A stretch of DNA of 64,000 nt from Telopea speciosissima (Eukaryota; Streptophyta; Magnoliopsida; Proteales; Proteaceae). Numbering within the stretch: position 1 is the first letter of the stretch; each line of letters begins with the position of its first letter. A program made the position numbers and the translations under genes. The notes under the pieces are model-generated. The model was not told the origin of the DNA. It saw only the letters and a program-made list of their open reading frames with translations, and did no database searches. Of this stretch, positions 34,290 to 45,194 are shown piece after piece. The stretch is taken from contig NC_057921.1 in assembly GCF_018873765.1 (NCBI RefSeq), positions 21,140,604 through 21,204,603 on the forward strand. The letters are read 5' to 3'.

Positions 34290-35563
34290 TCATTCGTACT
34301 CATCTGATCCTGCAAATTTGATTGGGCCGACACGTCCCCCATAAAGAATGGCATCAGTGTGACTCGCCTCCACCATGATCGGCCTGATGTCTGCTGTAAC
34401 CACCCTGATGTCAGCCTCATTATGCCAGAAAATGAGGATCTGGTGGAGAGATGAAGGCACACACGCGTTGGCGTGTATCCAGTCTCGTCCTAGGAGAGCG
34501 TTGTAGTGGGCTGACGTATCCATGATGAAGAAAGCTATCATAGAGACGCATTCCCCAACTTTGAGTTCTATGGGCAGCACACCCTTGGGCTTCATGATAC
34601 TCCCTAGAAAGTTCGTAACGGACACCTCTGTAGGAATAAGATCCAGTTCATCCCTCTCTAACCGCTTCATCATCCTGGCTGGGAGGATATTGACGGCCGC
34701 CCCATTGTCAACCAACACCCTTGAAACAAGCTTGCCTTCCTTATGCGTCTGGATATACAGAGGCTTCAAGTATTGGTACATCTCTTTCGAGGGCTTCCTC
34801 AGGACGTCAGGGAGCCGCTCTATGACTATTGGGGTGTGTACCATTCGTTCGGTCTCTCTGATGATCACTATTTGAACGCTCTCTGGCTGCTCCTCTTTGT
34901 CTCCCAGGGGAACTATTTCAATGTCCATCACTCCAGATGTTATCTCTTCCAGAACGTCGCCTTCCAGCTGGTTTGCCTGTCTAGGTTGATACTCAAATTT
35001 TTGAGGAAGAACGTAAACCATGGAGACCTGAACCTGTGTTTCTACGGAGCCAAACATTAGGTTTACAAATTCGGCGAAGTCGGTCTCCTCTTCTGGTGTG
35101 TTACCCTGTGTGGCAGAAAGGCCATCATCCCCCAGCTTGGCCCATGTAGCAGCCTCAGCCGTTTGACCGTCTTCCTTGTTTGGGGACTGATCTACCAGGA
35201 TTTCAAAGTCGCTTTCTTCAGTCTTATAGTCTGATACTTCAGGCTCCGAAACCTGCCCTTAGTCAACAGGGCCCCTTTCGTCCTGCCATCGTCTAAGAAT
35301 CTCAAACGCAGGTTGTTCTCTATTTGCTCCATGTCCACCTGTGTCGTTATCGCCTGAGCCCGTCTCAGGGTGGCTTGCCTCCATTGCCACCTCCTCCTTT
35401 GGGTCTGTGTCATCTCCATTCTTCTTGGCTCTACGGGGAACTTGGGATGGCGGGCTACACTCCAATCGTCCATCCTGACGGGTTTGGGAAGGACCGTCCT
35501 TCTCCTTGTCTCTGGCCCATACTGGTCTTCACTGAAGTCTGGACCCACGAGGTCATATACCAA
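34290..35563 (-). pseudogene. Tat-3 aspartic protease and gag-pol linker
   Basis: The frame 34290-35057 is open over 255 codons. It has the retropepsin active site VLVDNGAAVNILP (Asp in DNG, the Tat/Ogre variant) and the downstream HYNALLGRDWIHAN block. The linker 35192-35563 has a basic stretch TQTQRRRWQWR typical of this lineage. A break between the two ORFs separates them. Confidence 0.85.
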
Positions 35564-35893
35564 GCAGCGGTTTACTGGCGTCCTACCCAGGCGATCTCTG
35601 ACTAAAGGTCATGAAGCGGCCCTTTGCCTGGTCATCCTATTAGACAGTGTCGTGCGTGGCCAGCTTTCAGCTTTTCTTCCTATGATCCTTGACCGGAGGG
35701 GAGTAATCTGCTGAATAGGTGCCATCCCATCTCTCACGGGGTCCTGGTCTTCAATCAGTCGCTTGCAATGAGTGCACACCCCCCATTGAAAAGTGTAGGC
35801 CTCTTTGGATGATGAATGAATGAGGCCGCCGCTCCATTCCTTGAATGAGCTGAAAGGCCTTGGTTGTGTACCGCCTCTTCTATTGCCGGTTAT

Positions 35894-38209
35894 TCAGTCT
35901 TCGCCCTGGTGTTCCATAAGTGACATGTCCTGTCTGGAGCGTTTGTGAGCAGTCTGAAGCATCCCAGTCGTAGGTTGTGCTCCCACCATAGCCGGCGTCT
36001 TCATTGGTACGACGAGGTCTGTTGCCTTCCTTGAAAGAATAGTCTGTGTCCCGTGGCTGTCTGCCTGGGTTACCTCTTCAAGTTTCTCAGGTTCTGCAAC
36101 TCTGGGCCTGGTTGGGCTGGTCATGATCCCATTCGCAGTGCTGGCCACCTTTGACAAATCAGCCGTGACCATGTTGACCGGGAAGGGGTTTTCATCAATC
36201 AGCATCACTCCTTTCTCCCTCTCTGGGAACATGATTCGCCCTTCTGTGATAGCCTTCTACAAAGCATTGCGCAACACAACACAGTTAATAGTCATATGTG
36301 TCCGGGTATTGTGCCATTTACAATATTTCTGGCCTTTTAAGTCGGCGTTAGCAGGGATCTAGTGTGCCGATGGCAGTTTGATCTGCTTGTCTTTTAGAAG
36401 CTGATCAAAGATAAGCTCAGCCTTAGATATGTCAAAGGAGTACTTTACCCCAGCATCAAAAGTCCGCTAGGGGGTTGGCTTGGGTTGTTCATCCTGACGG
36501 TCACTCGCGGCCTGTTTGGCTAAAGCCTTGCAAACGTAGGGCTTCCCCTCGGCTATTTCAGTGGCGTCAACCTCACAGTCGAGGAAGCTGACCATTTTGG
36601 ACTCTCCCGCCCCTAAGAGTGGGTAACTACCTGACGCGGCCTCTTTGTAATAGGTCCCCATGGAGAAGGCCTTCTTCTGTCCCTCCTCTTTTAGCAGTGC
36701 CTCATAAGGGGCCGCCTGTACTACTAGCTGTCCAAGGTCTGCAAAGTTTTGGTCGACGAAGCGCTTCCTGAGCTCAAGGCTCAGCCCGTCGAGGGCCATT
36801 TTTGCGTATTCACCCTCGTGCAAGAGGGTAGGGCACTTATATTTGGCCAATTTGAACCGGTTGATAAATTTGTCGACGGTCTCCCCTGGCTCCTGGAGCA
36901 TGCGGGCCAAGTCCCCAATGGTGGTCTCGGGCTCAGTTTTGTAGAACTGGGTATGGAATAATTCTTCCATCTCCTACCAATTCTGAACCGAATTGGGTGG
37001 TAGGTGAAAATACCAAGTAAACGCCGCCCCTGTCAATGAATTGGGGAAGAGTCTAAGCTTTATGGCGTCGTTCGCCCCCAAGTTTCCGCATTGCACAGCG
37101 AAATGGGGTATATGCTCAATGGTGGACATGTTGTCTTCCCATGAAAACTTCATGAATTCCGATGTCTTCCAATTCCTCCCTAGATCAATATTGTCCAGGT
37201 ATTCGGGGTATGGTTTCCGGTAGACCGGCCGAGCCACCGATCGGTAGGCAGGGTCTATGCTATTTTGTATCAAGCGTGCCAATTCCTCGTAGTCGAGTAT
37301 CGGCCTGTTTCCCATGGCCGGCTCTGGGTTCACGGCCTGATTGGGTGTTGCTGCCCACAGCCCCGTAGAGGGCCACGTTGGCGTGTATCCAACTCCCCGG
37401 CGGTCAGGGACTCCAGCCGTGGCTTGGCTTCGGTATCCTCCCACAGGGATGGCATTCGCCCCTGTTGCCACAGGGGACGTTTATGATTTTGCCCCTAGTT
37501 CGCTGGCCTCAGTTCTGAAACCTTGTTGTGCCGTCGTCACCCCAGATGGAGCTGTGGCTGCCCCCAGTAGGGCCATATAGGTTGATCCAACCTGGGCTCC
37601 ACTTGCCCCCATGACGTTAGCGTACGTTAGAGTGGGACCGGTGCTTGTTCCGATCCCAGGATGGTACGGCAGGTTGGCGTAGGTCACCGGTTGGTCCTCT
37701 GGTACTGGAGCCTGACTGGAACTCCCAGCAAACATGTATGGTTGCCTACAGCTTGTCTGGCCTGTATCCAGATCAGGACCTACAATCTGGGACGCCACAG
37801 CTTCTGGCGGTGCAAGCCCTACAGGCTATACCAATCCCTGCGGGACGGCCTACCTCTGGGATGTCAGGACCGTGATGAGCTGGTCCAGGCAGGAATCCTG
37901 ATCGTTAATAAAATGATCAAAGTGGGCCTACTGACTCTCAGCGGCCTGGTTCTGAGTTTGAATCAGATTACAGATGTCCTCAGCGACCAGCCTGATGGCA
38001 GTCACCAAGAGCCTCATGTCTAATGTCACGGGCTCTAGAGCGTCGTGCATGGCTGCAGCGAATTGCTGTGACAACCCATCACTGCTACCTGTGTCCTAAG
38101 AGTCGGAGCCCTCGGTTCCTTGGCCTTCTATGGCAGCCAAAGGGTTAACCATTTCGTCGGCTATCTCTCTCCGAGTCTGAGCCTTATTTGCTTTCTTCTT
38201 TGGTCCCAT
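35894..38209 (-). pseudogene. Tat-3 gag
   Basis: ATG at 38209 begins MGPKKKANKAQTRREIAD. The gag core has KLRLFPNSLTGAAFTWYF (near 36985-37045) and FHTQFYKTEPETTIGDL, then QEPGETVDKFINRFK. A knuckle-like KYCKWHNTRTHMTINC is near 36285-36335. Stops split the frame at about 38097, 37478, 36971, 36466 and 36359; three of these are TAG where CAG is the simplest parent. The first 410 bases after the ATG are the most broken. Confidence 0.85.
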
Positions 38210-38230
38210 TGCGAATCCTGAGCCTATAAG

Positions 38231-38250
38231 GGTCCCACCGGGCGTGCCAA
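38231..38250 (-). other. Tat-3 primer-binding site
   Basis: The minus strand reads TTGGCACGCCCGGTGGGACC just inside the 5' LTR, a form common in Tat elements. The tRNA was not identified. Confidence 0.6.
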
Positions 38251-38254
38251 AATG

Positions 38255-39063
38255 TGTGGGTGGAAAAAAGGGTGTCCAACACTCACAAGATGACATGGAT
38301 TGTGATAAATGTAGGGCGTGCCAGAACCTTTGACGCTGGTTCAAACGGACTGGGGTTTGCGGCCTATCTGATTACTAACCAGGGATGTAGGGCTCCCTTG
38401 CACCTGAGTTATCTCCAAGGACCTTTGGGTTAGACTTTATGGATTACGGACTCAGTGGGGCTCACCAGAAAGCTTATAAAGACTAATTGAGAAAAAAGAC
38501 TGACCTTTGCACGAAATGAAATTACTAAATTAACAAGAGAAGTACACTGACCAGTTACAAACAAGCCAAATCTACTAGAACAGAACGTCTCCAATGATTG
38601 GCTCAATGGTGAGCAAACTCCTCCCACTACTAAGAAAACTAAAATAAACTGATAAGCAAGAAAACAGTAAAGATAATGCCAAGGAGTTGATTTTTGTGTG
38701 TCCTTTTCCCCGCAGCAGCGATTCCCCTTTTATAATGGTCCCTTTAGATAGTGACGGCAGAGTCCCCCTTGGCTTCAAACCCTATCACCCATCCTATGTG
38801 GCAGAGTCTGTTGCGCCTATCCTGGGCCCCATCGTTGGGGTGAACGTGGCCTGCCTCCTTAGAAGTAGAGGATCCCTCCCTTGTGGGAGCGATTCTCTCA
38901 ACCCCCTTTGACGAAGTCCTCTTTATCCTCCTTGGGTTGCTGACGTGGCTCTCCCCTAACGGCCCCTCAGCAACACACCAGACCGTGGGACCCATCTAAA
39001 GTGGGTCCACAACTCTAAGTGGCGCATGGTACCGTGGGACCCACCCGAGAAATGGCTCCAACA
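38255..39063 (-). repeat. Tat-3 5' LTR
   Basis: 809 bases, starts TGTGGGTGG and ends CTCCAACA on plus, next to ATATA at 39064-39068. Confidence 0.95.
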
Positions 39064-39068
39064 ATATA

Positions 39069-40052
39069 AACGGAAAAGGTTCTCTGAGCCGACTATGAAG
39101 GGTACATTAGCACCATATCTATATCTCTTTTTTCCTCACAAGAAATGACCTCTTTGCCCCTTTTTAATTCGATTCGATGTTAAAAATGATTAATTTTGAT
39201 TCTGATTCTTCGATTCTAATTAATTCTAAATTGATACCCTTACTTAGACATGTTTTGCTTTAGTTTAACCAGAGGAATTGATAAGAGAACCTATTTTTTA
39301 TTTTCTTACAAAAAAAAAAAACTTCCTATGGAGGAGTATATTGCCCACCCTCGGACACATAGAAGGGACGAAATAACCGTCCCTCCACATAACATGGAAA
39401 TTGGCCCCTGCTTACACAGACTCTCCACCCACAGAGAAGACCGACCTTTTTTCTTTCGACCTTTGGAGTCACATTTGACTGCATGGGGGTCATTAACTTT
39501 TAAATTAAGTTGGATTCTGTCCTGTCAAACCAAATTTGAATCTTGTTTGAAACCGACTTCCATCGTTTTGTCTCTATTGTTAGTATTAAAAAAAATTAAC
39601 TAAATACTAATTTTTATGAACAAGGTCTTGGATTCGGGTCCAACCACATATATAGTTCAAATATCTTAATCAAAAGAGAGAGAGACAAGAGAGCGATGCT
39701 CTTCAGGTTGGGGTAAGGCGGGTTATGTCTCCCTTGTATTCTCCTTTTTAGTTAATTTATTAATAAAATTTCAAGAACCAGTCGAGCCCAGATAATATTC
39801 GGGTTAAAAAGAAAAAAGGAGAGAGACAGAGATATCTTTAAAGAAAATCTTGGGAAGTTCAGATGGTTAGCACTATCTCATGCTTCCACATTATAAAATT
39901 GAGACGCAAAGTTAAAATGTAGGCTGCTGCTCTTCTTTGGTCAAAAAAGGGAGTTCCGTGAGCCCATTAGGGCCATGAAGCTTCTAAGTCTTTCCACGAT
40001 CAAAGAAAGTGAACTACTTGCACAGCAAGAAATCCCTTTAATTTTATAACTT
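39069..40052. other. Intergenic
   Basis: AT-rich; no gene supported. The ORF 39250-39603 has no recognisable domain and odd composition. Confidence 0.5.
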
Positions 40053-40061
40053 GTAGCTCTC

Positions 40062-40251
40062 GGATCCAGATCTTATACGGCACACCTGTCCGTAGGGGCC
40101 TGTGTGGTGCAGACTGAGTTGTGCGTGCAATGACCACCTTACCCCCGCTCAGCCAAGGCGTTGGACAAGGGGTAAGACGATCATTGCGCATGCAACCCAG
40201 TCTACACCACACAAGCCACTCCGGGCAGCGCACCATAGAAGATCTCGATTG
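40062..40251. mobile_element. Mutator-type MITE, 190 bp, with 9-base target duplication
   Basis: Long imperfect inverted arms (about 80 bases each, 40064-40146 and 40165-40246) are flanked by GTAGCTCTC at 40053-40061 and 40252-40260. The left tip GGATCCAGATCTTATACGGC matches the tips of the two MULEs at 49365 and 57757 (16-17 of 20 bases), so this is probably a deletion derivative of the same family. ORFs on both strands over it are artefacts. Confidence 0.85.
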
Positions 40252-40580
40252 GTAGCTCTCTCTATAGTCAGAAATCCATTAAGTCTCTATTTGGTTCTGC
40301 CTCAAAGGGTTGTTCTAACTCTATAACGCACTTGACAATCGTGTGATGATAGACCACAACAAAATGAGTGATACTACATTTGGTAGGAGCATATCTTCTT
40401 TAGCCAGTTCAGTCCATGTCTATTTCACAGGAATATGTTCCAAACCTGTTATGATTAGTTTTTTTTTTTGGGCGGTGCATCAGGCAGTGCATAATACTTG
40501 AGAGGATAAAAATCCATCACTCTCCTTGTGTGGTGAACCATCCAATGTGCCTCGTAGGTTCTATGGGCAATGCCCTTGAG

Positions 40581-40833
40581 AGCATGGTTTTAGTGCACGG
40601 TATTGGAACGGTTATCGGCAACATAGAAAATCGTTACGATATCGATACGGTATCGGCCTGGATCGGCTGTTTTGGACAAAATTACCCCTTGATTTCCTTA
40701 AAAAATGAGTTTTCAGACCATTCTATCCCTTGTTCGTACTGTGCTACTGATACGGTACTGGTACCGATGACTAGCAAAACCGGTACGTATTGCTCGATAC
40801 AGGCGATTCGATACCAATACTTAAAACCATGCT
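40581..40833. repeat. 250 bp dispersed repeat, copy 3 (best preserved)
   Basis: AGCATGGTTTTAG at the left mirrors TTAAAACCATGCT at the right. Inside are CGATACGGTATCGG, GATTTCCTTAAAAAATGAG and GGTACTGGTACC palindromes. Copies at 24427 and 25589. Confidence 0.8.
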
Positions 40834-41287
40834 GGAGAGGATAAAAATGGGGGAGGGGGGGCAACACTGATCGATCCCAAGTAAAATTCCAATGGACAAT
40901 CCGATAAAGATCCCTCAATCCATGATCTGGCCATTTATTTGAGTGTAGTGATCGGAAAATATAAAAGTATCAAACCGAATCCAGCCCGATAAAGAATTGA
41001 TTTTATATCAGATTATATTCGGTCCGTTTTTTAATTATGGTGTGATTTACGGACGATCCGATATTCCGTTGTGATCTAGTTTTCAGCTAATTCCATAATA
41101 TTCCAAACCATAGCCAGCCCGGCCGATATAGTATCGGTTTAGTTCTGGTATGGACCTTTTTGGTTCAACTCAGTCGCTATTAGCAGTTCGGTTTAGGGTT
41201 TGACAAGCCCCAATGGTGATTCATCTCAACCATTTGTAATGGAATCTCCTTTCTCTTTTCTTTTTTCCTTGAGAATTAATATAATTT

Positions 41288-41455
41288 GGGAAAAAGATCT
41301 CTGCCCGGGAGTGTGGCGTACGCCAGCACTCCCATGAGTCTATCTCTCTCCTCCCATGAGTAAAGACACTTCTGTCCCCTTGTTTTAAGGAGGAGAGAGA
41401 TAGACACATGGGAGTACTGGCGTAGGCCACACTCCCGTACAGAAAACTGCTTCCC
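41288..41455. mobile_element. MITE, 168 bp, with 8-base target duplication
   Basis: Arms GGGAGTGTGGCGTACGCCAG and GGGAGTGTGGCCTACGCCAG (mirror strand) sit about 14 bases in from ends GGGAA...TTCCC. TATAATTT flanks at 41280-41287 and 41456-41463. An 8-base duplication suggests the hAT superfamily. Confidence 0.85.
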
Positions 41456-41504
41456 TATAATTTATTATAGGATTATAGAAAGATCTTACGTGTAGGGGAG
41501 ATTA

Positions 41505-41515
41505 GTCCCACATCG
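41505..41515 (+). promoter_or_regulatory. USE-like motif GTCCCACATCG
   Basis: An exact match to the plant snRNA upstream element RTCCCACATCG, within an inverted pair (ACGTGTAG ... CTACACGT). No TATA box lies at the spacing needed for an snRNA gene, and no snRNA is seen, so it is probably a chance or repeat-borne copy. Confidence 0.25.
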
Positions 41516-41831
41516 ACTGCAAGACAAACTGCTACACGTGCGATTTTGAGGGTCAAACCGAGAAAATAAAGAAGATGCAATTGGAATATATAGTCAAATA
41601 CACCTTCTTATTATATATACAAAGAAATCAAACATAAATAGTTTCCTTCTTTACTTGGGGGGACACAAATGGACTCTAAATCATATTGTATTATATTACA
41701 GTGCAGACCTGCATGGAATAACCTACTTTTCCAAGGTCACTGGTGAAGCAACTAAACAAGTGGAAGGGGAAAAAAAAAAAAAAGACTTCATATGGGAGAA
41801 ACTCTAATAACTAATACAAGAGCACTAGCTA

Positions 41832-42134
41832 CTAGTTGTGAATGGAATGACCGATGCCTGGACTGTTACCGGAGTTCATTGGCCGGACGAGTTCTATATG
41901 CCCTGGTGGAGGAGGTGATGGTGGATCGTCTATTAATGGAACTGCAAGCTTTGCAGCAGCTGACTGAAATTCTTTTGCTACTACGTGTGCCATCGTTGTT
42001 CTACTTGATGCAGGGTCACCATCACCCAAGGTATAATTGGTATTATCAATATTGTTAGACTCCTTGGCATGAGAGAAAGCAAAGAGAAGAAGAAGAAGAA
42101 GAAGAGAAGCAAAGATGAACTCGACCTTCCCCAT
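41832..42134 (-). CDS. CEP-like secreted signalling peptide precursor
   Basis: 100 codons, single exon, ATG at 42132-42134, TAG stop. Residues 1-24 are a clear signal peptide (a short basic start, then LLLLLLLFAF and a cut near HAKES). The middle is variable and acidic, and residues 73-78 are Pro-rich (PPSPPPP). The C-terminus is VRPMNSGNSPGIGHSIHN. The SPGIGH core preceded by RP at this spacing is the mark of C-terminally encoded peptides (CEP), secreted hormones cut from the end of a short precursor and sensed by leucine-rich receptor kinases. The Pro residues that are hydroxylated in CEPs are kept in part (RP, SP). Length and layout fit the family. A PIP/IDA-like peptide is the main alternative. 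It is the only likely working host gene here. Intact frame and no TE similarity support it. Confidence 0.75.
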   Translation of the reverse strand: MGKVEFIFASLLLLLLLFAFSHAKESNNIDNTNYTLGDGDPASSRTTMAHVVAKEFQSAAAKLAVPLIDDPPSPPPPGHIELVRPMNSGNSPGIGHSIHN

Positions 42135-42280
42135 ACTCTAACAATTGTGAACTTAAGGTTAGAGGCGAGGGATACTTCAACTGGAGTACTCCATGGGATA
42201 TTATAGTGGTACAAAAGAGAGAGAGATGTGAAAGAACCAACCAATGGTAATTAGGAAGAAGATTCGAGGGACTAAGACAG

Positions 42281-42287
42281 TATATAC
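42281..42287 (-). promoter_or_regulatory. Possible TATA box of the CEP-like gene
   Basis: TATATA about 150 bases upstream of the ATG on the minus strand, the only good candidate in the first 200 bases. Pyrimidine-rich sequence between it and the ATG would be the leader. Confidence 0.35.
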
Positions 42288-42299
42288 TGAAAGAGAAGA

Positions 42300-43766
42300 A
42301 AAAAAATAATAATAAAGTTGATACTACTGATGTTTCTTGTGTTTAAGAGTTGATTCTCTCTTGGTAATGCTGTAGAGTGTAGATATTGTGTAGGCTCTCT
42401 CGACCAGGTTGAGACTCTGAGCGATTCAGGAAAAGATCGGACTGATTGAACCAATCAAAATCGATTTACCATTTTTTTTTGGGGGTTTGATATTGGTTTT
42501 AGTTTTCAAAAACTACTAAATTTTTTTTGGTGAATAATTAATATATTCAACAAAACCCAGAAATTCTCCCTCCCCTCAACCCCCAAAAAAATTAATTTTT
42601 TTTGACGAAAAAATAAGTAATAGATGGAGAAAACTCCAACACAAACGAACATCCTATCTCCACAACAGTAAGCCACCTTAGCTTGAATGCACTATACAAA
42701 CTACAAAGAAATGCTTTAGTACAGATTTGCATGTCCCATGCATGCATTGAAATTTTTTATTATTACTTATTTTGGTATTGTCTCCAATGTTTTTGGGGAC
42801 TTCTTTTAATAAGCTTTTTTTATAATTCTTAGCTCTTGGTCCCAAGCTTCAATCCGCGTTTGTATTATTGCAGTTTTATATTGATCATGATTGATTTAAA
42901 AACGGAGGCCTTTGGAGAGACAAGTAGTTGGCGGACCCACAACTGATCACATGGTACGAGAGCATATCAGATTCTTGTGGTCCGTCCCCTCCACTAGCTG
43001 ACCTTTCCACAAACAGAAGCTGTGAATCTTTATACCAATAAAAACAAAGGAAACCACAGCATCTGGTTTTCCAAGACTTTGTGCGAATAGTAAATAGTGA
43101 ATAGTCTACTGGACATGAAACTTATTTAGTTCAAGTTGTTGAAATAAGTTAAAGCCAAAGATTTTATATACGGTCGTGCAAACATGTATGATCGTGTCCT
43201 TTCTCACAAAGAATTGAAAAAATCATAAATCCCCTACCCATATTTAATGTCTTGAAGCTCTCACCCTCTCACATGCACGACTTACACAACCGTGTATAAA
43301 AACTGTCCTCATAAGTTAATCAAAATAGCTTTGCGGCTGTAACCAAAAATTTCCTACAGTATCCCTCCCCCCACCCCCACGGCCCCACCCCCACCCCCAC
43401 CCCTCAACATGGTTGTTTTGTATTTTTCTTTTTCATTTTCTAATCTTCCTTTTACATGTCAAAGGTTTTTAGTGATGTGGTCGCATTGTCTCATTCTTAT
43501 CTCCAAAGAATTGGTCAAAGAGACCATGACTGAGTTGAGAGACAATAAAGGGCTGATTGTATGATTGTGGAATAGAAACGTTACTCTCTCCAATGACTCT
43601 AAAAATGACTCATATATTAATAAAATATAAGAGTTGAAGTGAAATCAATTAACAACTCAAGAGATTAGCAATTACTTGGGAACTCTTCAATGTGTGCATT
43701 CCCACCGATCATACCCGAAAAAATAACTAAATGCCTTAAGGGTTTGTGCTAGAATGATTCTAAGGA
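42300..43766. other. Intergenic
   Basis: No gene supported. 43327-43475 is a diverged copy of 21786-21915. Contains the C-rich block at 43363-43404. Confidence 0.5.
43363..43404 (-). other. Potential G-quadruplex tract
   Basis: The minus strand has at least six runs of 4-6 G with one-base or short spacers (for example GGGGTGGGGGTGGGGGTGGG). It lies within the 43327-43475 repeat; the copy at 21786 lacks the long runs. Confidence 0.55.
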
Positions 43767-43771
43767 TATTC

Positions 43772-43991
43772 TGTTAGGGTTTAGGATTTTAAGCACAAAG
43801 TTGCTTAAAGCAATACACCCTGCATATCAAGTTTGGAATAATACAGGTTGTTGCTTCTAGCTAGTATTTATAGGAAAGACTAGAATTTTAGGTTAAATGG
43901 GCTCTATCCAGTAGGGCCCACCACAGCCTGGGTCCTTATTCAAGTAGACTTATATTAGAACATATAATAGGGTTATAGAATATACCCAACA
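43772..43991. mobile_element. Short solo LTR, 220 bp
   Basis: TGTTAGGGTTTAGG ... TATACCCAACA, flanked by TATTC (43767-43771 and 43992-43996). It has a TATA-like TATTTATAGG near 43868. Size suits a small Copia or TRIM LTR. No inner region is present. Confidence 0.8.
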
Positions 43992-44193
43992 TATTCACCA
44001 CTTGTTTTTTGTCTGTGTATACTCTTCTCATACTTAGATAGATATTTCGTAAATGCTGGCCAACTTGGAGAAGGATCCTCAAGTATGTTAAGTGAGAAAC
44101 ATTTTCATTTCCTCTAATCCATGAACACTAAGCCCAACAATATTCACATAGGAGAAAGTTTGCCCTCACCAATGTGGTAATGGTTTATCGCAT

Positions 44194-44568
44194 CATACTA
44201 GGGTTCACAAACCCTATGGTCCCGTTTGTTTGACCGGGACTTAGGTGGGGTGGGAGAATTGAGGTGGGAAAGTATTGGTGTAGCACTTTAAAATCTCATC
44301 CCAATCTTGTTTGTTTAACATGGGGTAGTGAACTGCAAAAGCTCAGGGAACAGTATTAAATGTTGTCTACTCACGTGACATTTGAAAATTCTACAGCCAT
44401 GATATCCAAAGTCCCACAAAAAACAAAGGATTTTGGTTACTGTTCGTGGGAAAAGTAAAAAAAAAACCACCCCATTCCCCAACTCACTACATTGTGGGAC
44501 CTAGTCGCACAACATTCCCACCCCATCCTCCTTGTCAAACAAACCAGGGGTTATAGGGTTTTAGTATG
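44194..44568. mobile_element. MITE-like inverted-repeat element, 375 bp
   Basis: The ends mirror each other in blocks: CATACTA, ACCCTAT and GTTTGTTTGAC. The inside is non-coding with GTGGGAC blocks. No target duplication was found. Confidence 0.6.
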
Positions 44569-44932
44569 TTTTCTAAAATACCCTTCTGATACTTTCTTGT
44601 GTGTTATTGGTGAAGCCTGATCTCAGTTTTAATCTAGAAAGTACTGTGATTATTCGGCAAGCTGTTTCGCCTTCGAAACGCATGTAAACGGCCAAAAAGT
44701 ACATACGCCAGCGCCGAAGGCTAACGTGGTTATCTCTTTGAGAGATGTGTGTGAGAGTTTGTAATTTCTTCAAGGAAATAGTGGATTTGGACTATCACTC
44801 TACCGTGGATGTAGCCTATCTCCTTGGGGGTGAACCACGTAAATCTCTGTCTTGTGTGTGTGTTCTTTCTCTTCTCTTTGTTTTCTTTTGCAAATCGCTA
44901 TTTTGTTGCGTTGTTATTTTCTAGCATCGCAT
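44569..44932 (+). repeat. Copia-like LTR fragment
   Basis: It has ACCGTGGATGTAGCCTATCT and GGTGAACCACGTAAATCT, typical R-U5 wording of plant Copia LTRs, and ends ...TTTTCTAGCA. The left border is unclear because the MITE touches it. No PBS follows. Confidence 0.5.
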
Positions 44933-45194
44933 ACATTTGAAGACCAACGATGAATATGGATTCCTCCCATTCACTGTGTCTTAAGGAAAACGCGGTCCAT
45001 TTACATGTCTTAACCACAAAGTAGAAATATAGATCTATAAATATCATTAGGGAAAGGTTATCTTGACCCATGAAGAGAAGGGTGTCTTGTTGGTGTAGAC
45101 TAAACTTGGCTCCAAACCTTATTATTGCCAGAGATTAGTTTTGTTTAGTGGGTCGTTGGGCTTACCTTATCTAACTAGCTTGGACCCAAGTTGG

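Larger units (their letters stand above)
26204..39063 (-). mobile_element. Full-length Tat-type Gypsy element Tat-3, 12.86 kb
   Basis: Two 809 bp LTRs (26204-27012, 38255-39063) with TG...CA ends are flanked by ATATA (26199-26203, 39064-39068). Minus-strand order from the 5' LTR: gag, protease, RT-RNase H, second RNase H, integrase; then a plus-strand antisense gene, PPT and 3' LTR. The second RNase H and the antisense gene are marks of the Tat lineage. LTRs differ at about 5 percent of sites by eye, mostly transitions and no indels. All genes carry stops. Confidence 0.95.

Noticed and set aside
34522-35060. Plus-strand ORFs over the protease
   Set aside because: Shadows of the minus-strand protease frame with its VDNGAAVN active site.
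40000-40326. ORFs of 74-78 codons on both strands
   Set aside because: They read the two arms of a MITE.
41505-41515. snRNA gene suggested by GTCCCACATCG
   Set aside because: No TATA box at the required distance and no snRNA-like sequence downstream; kept only as a motif.
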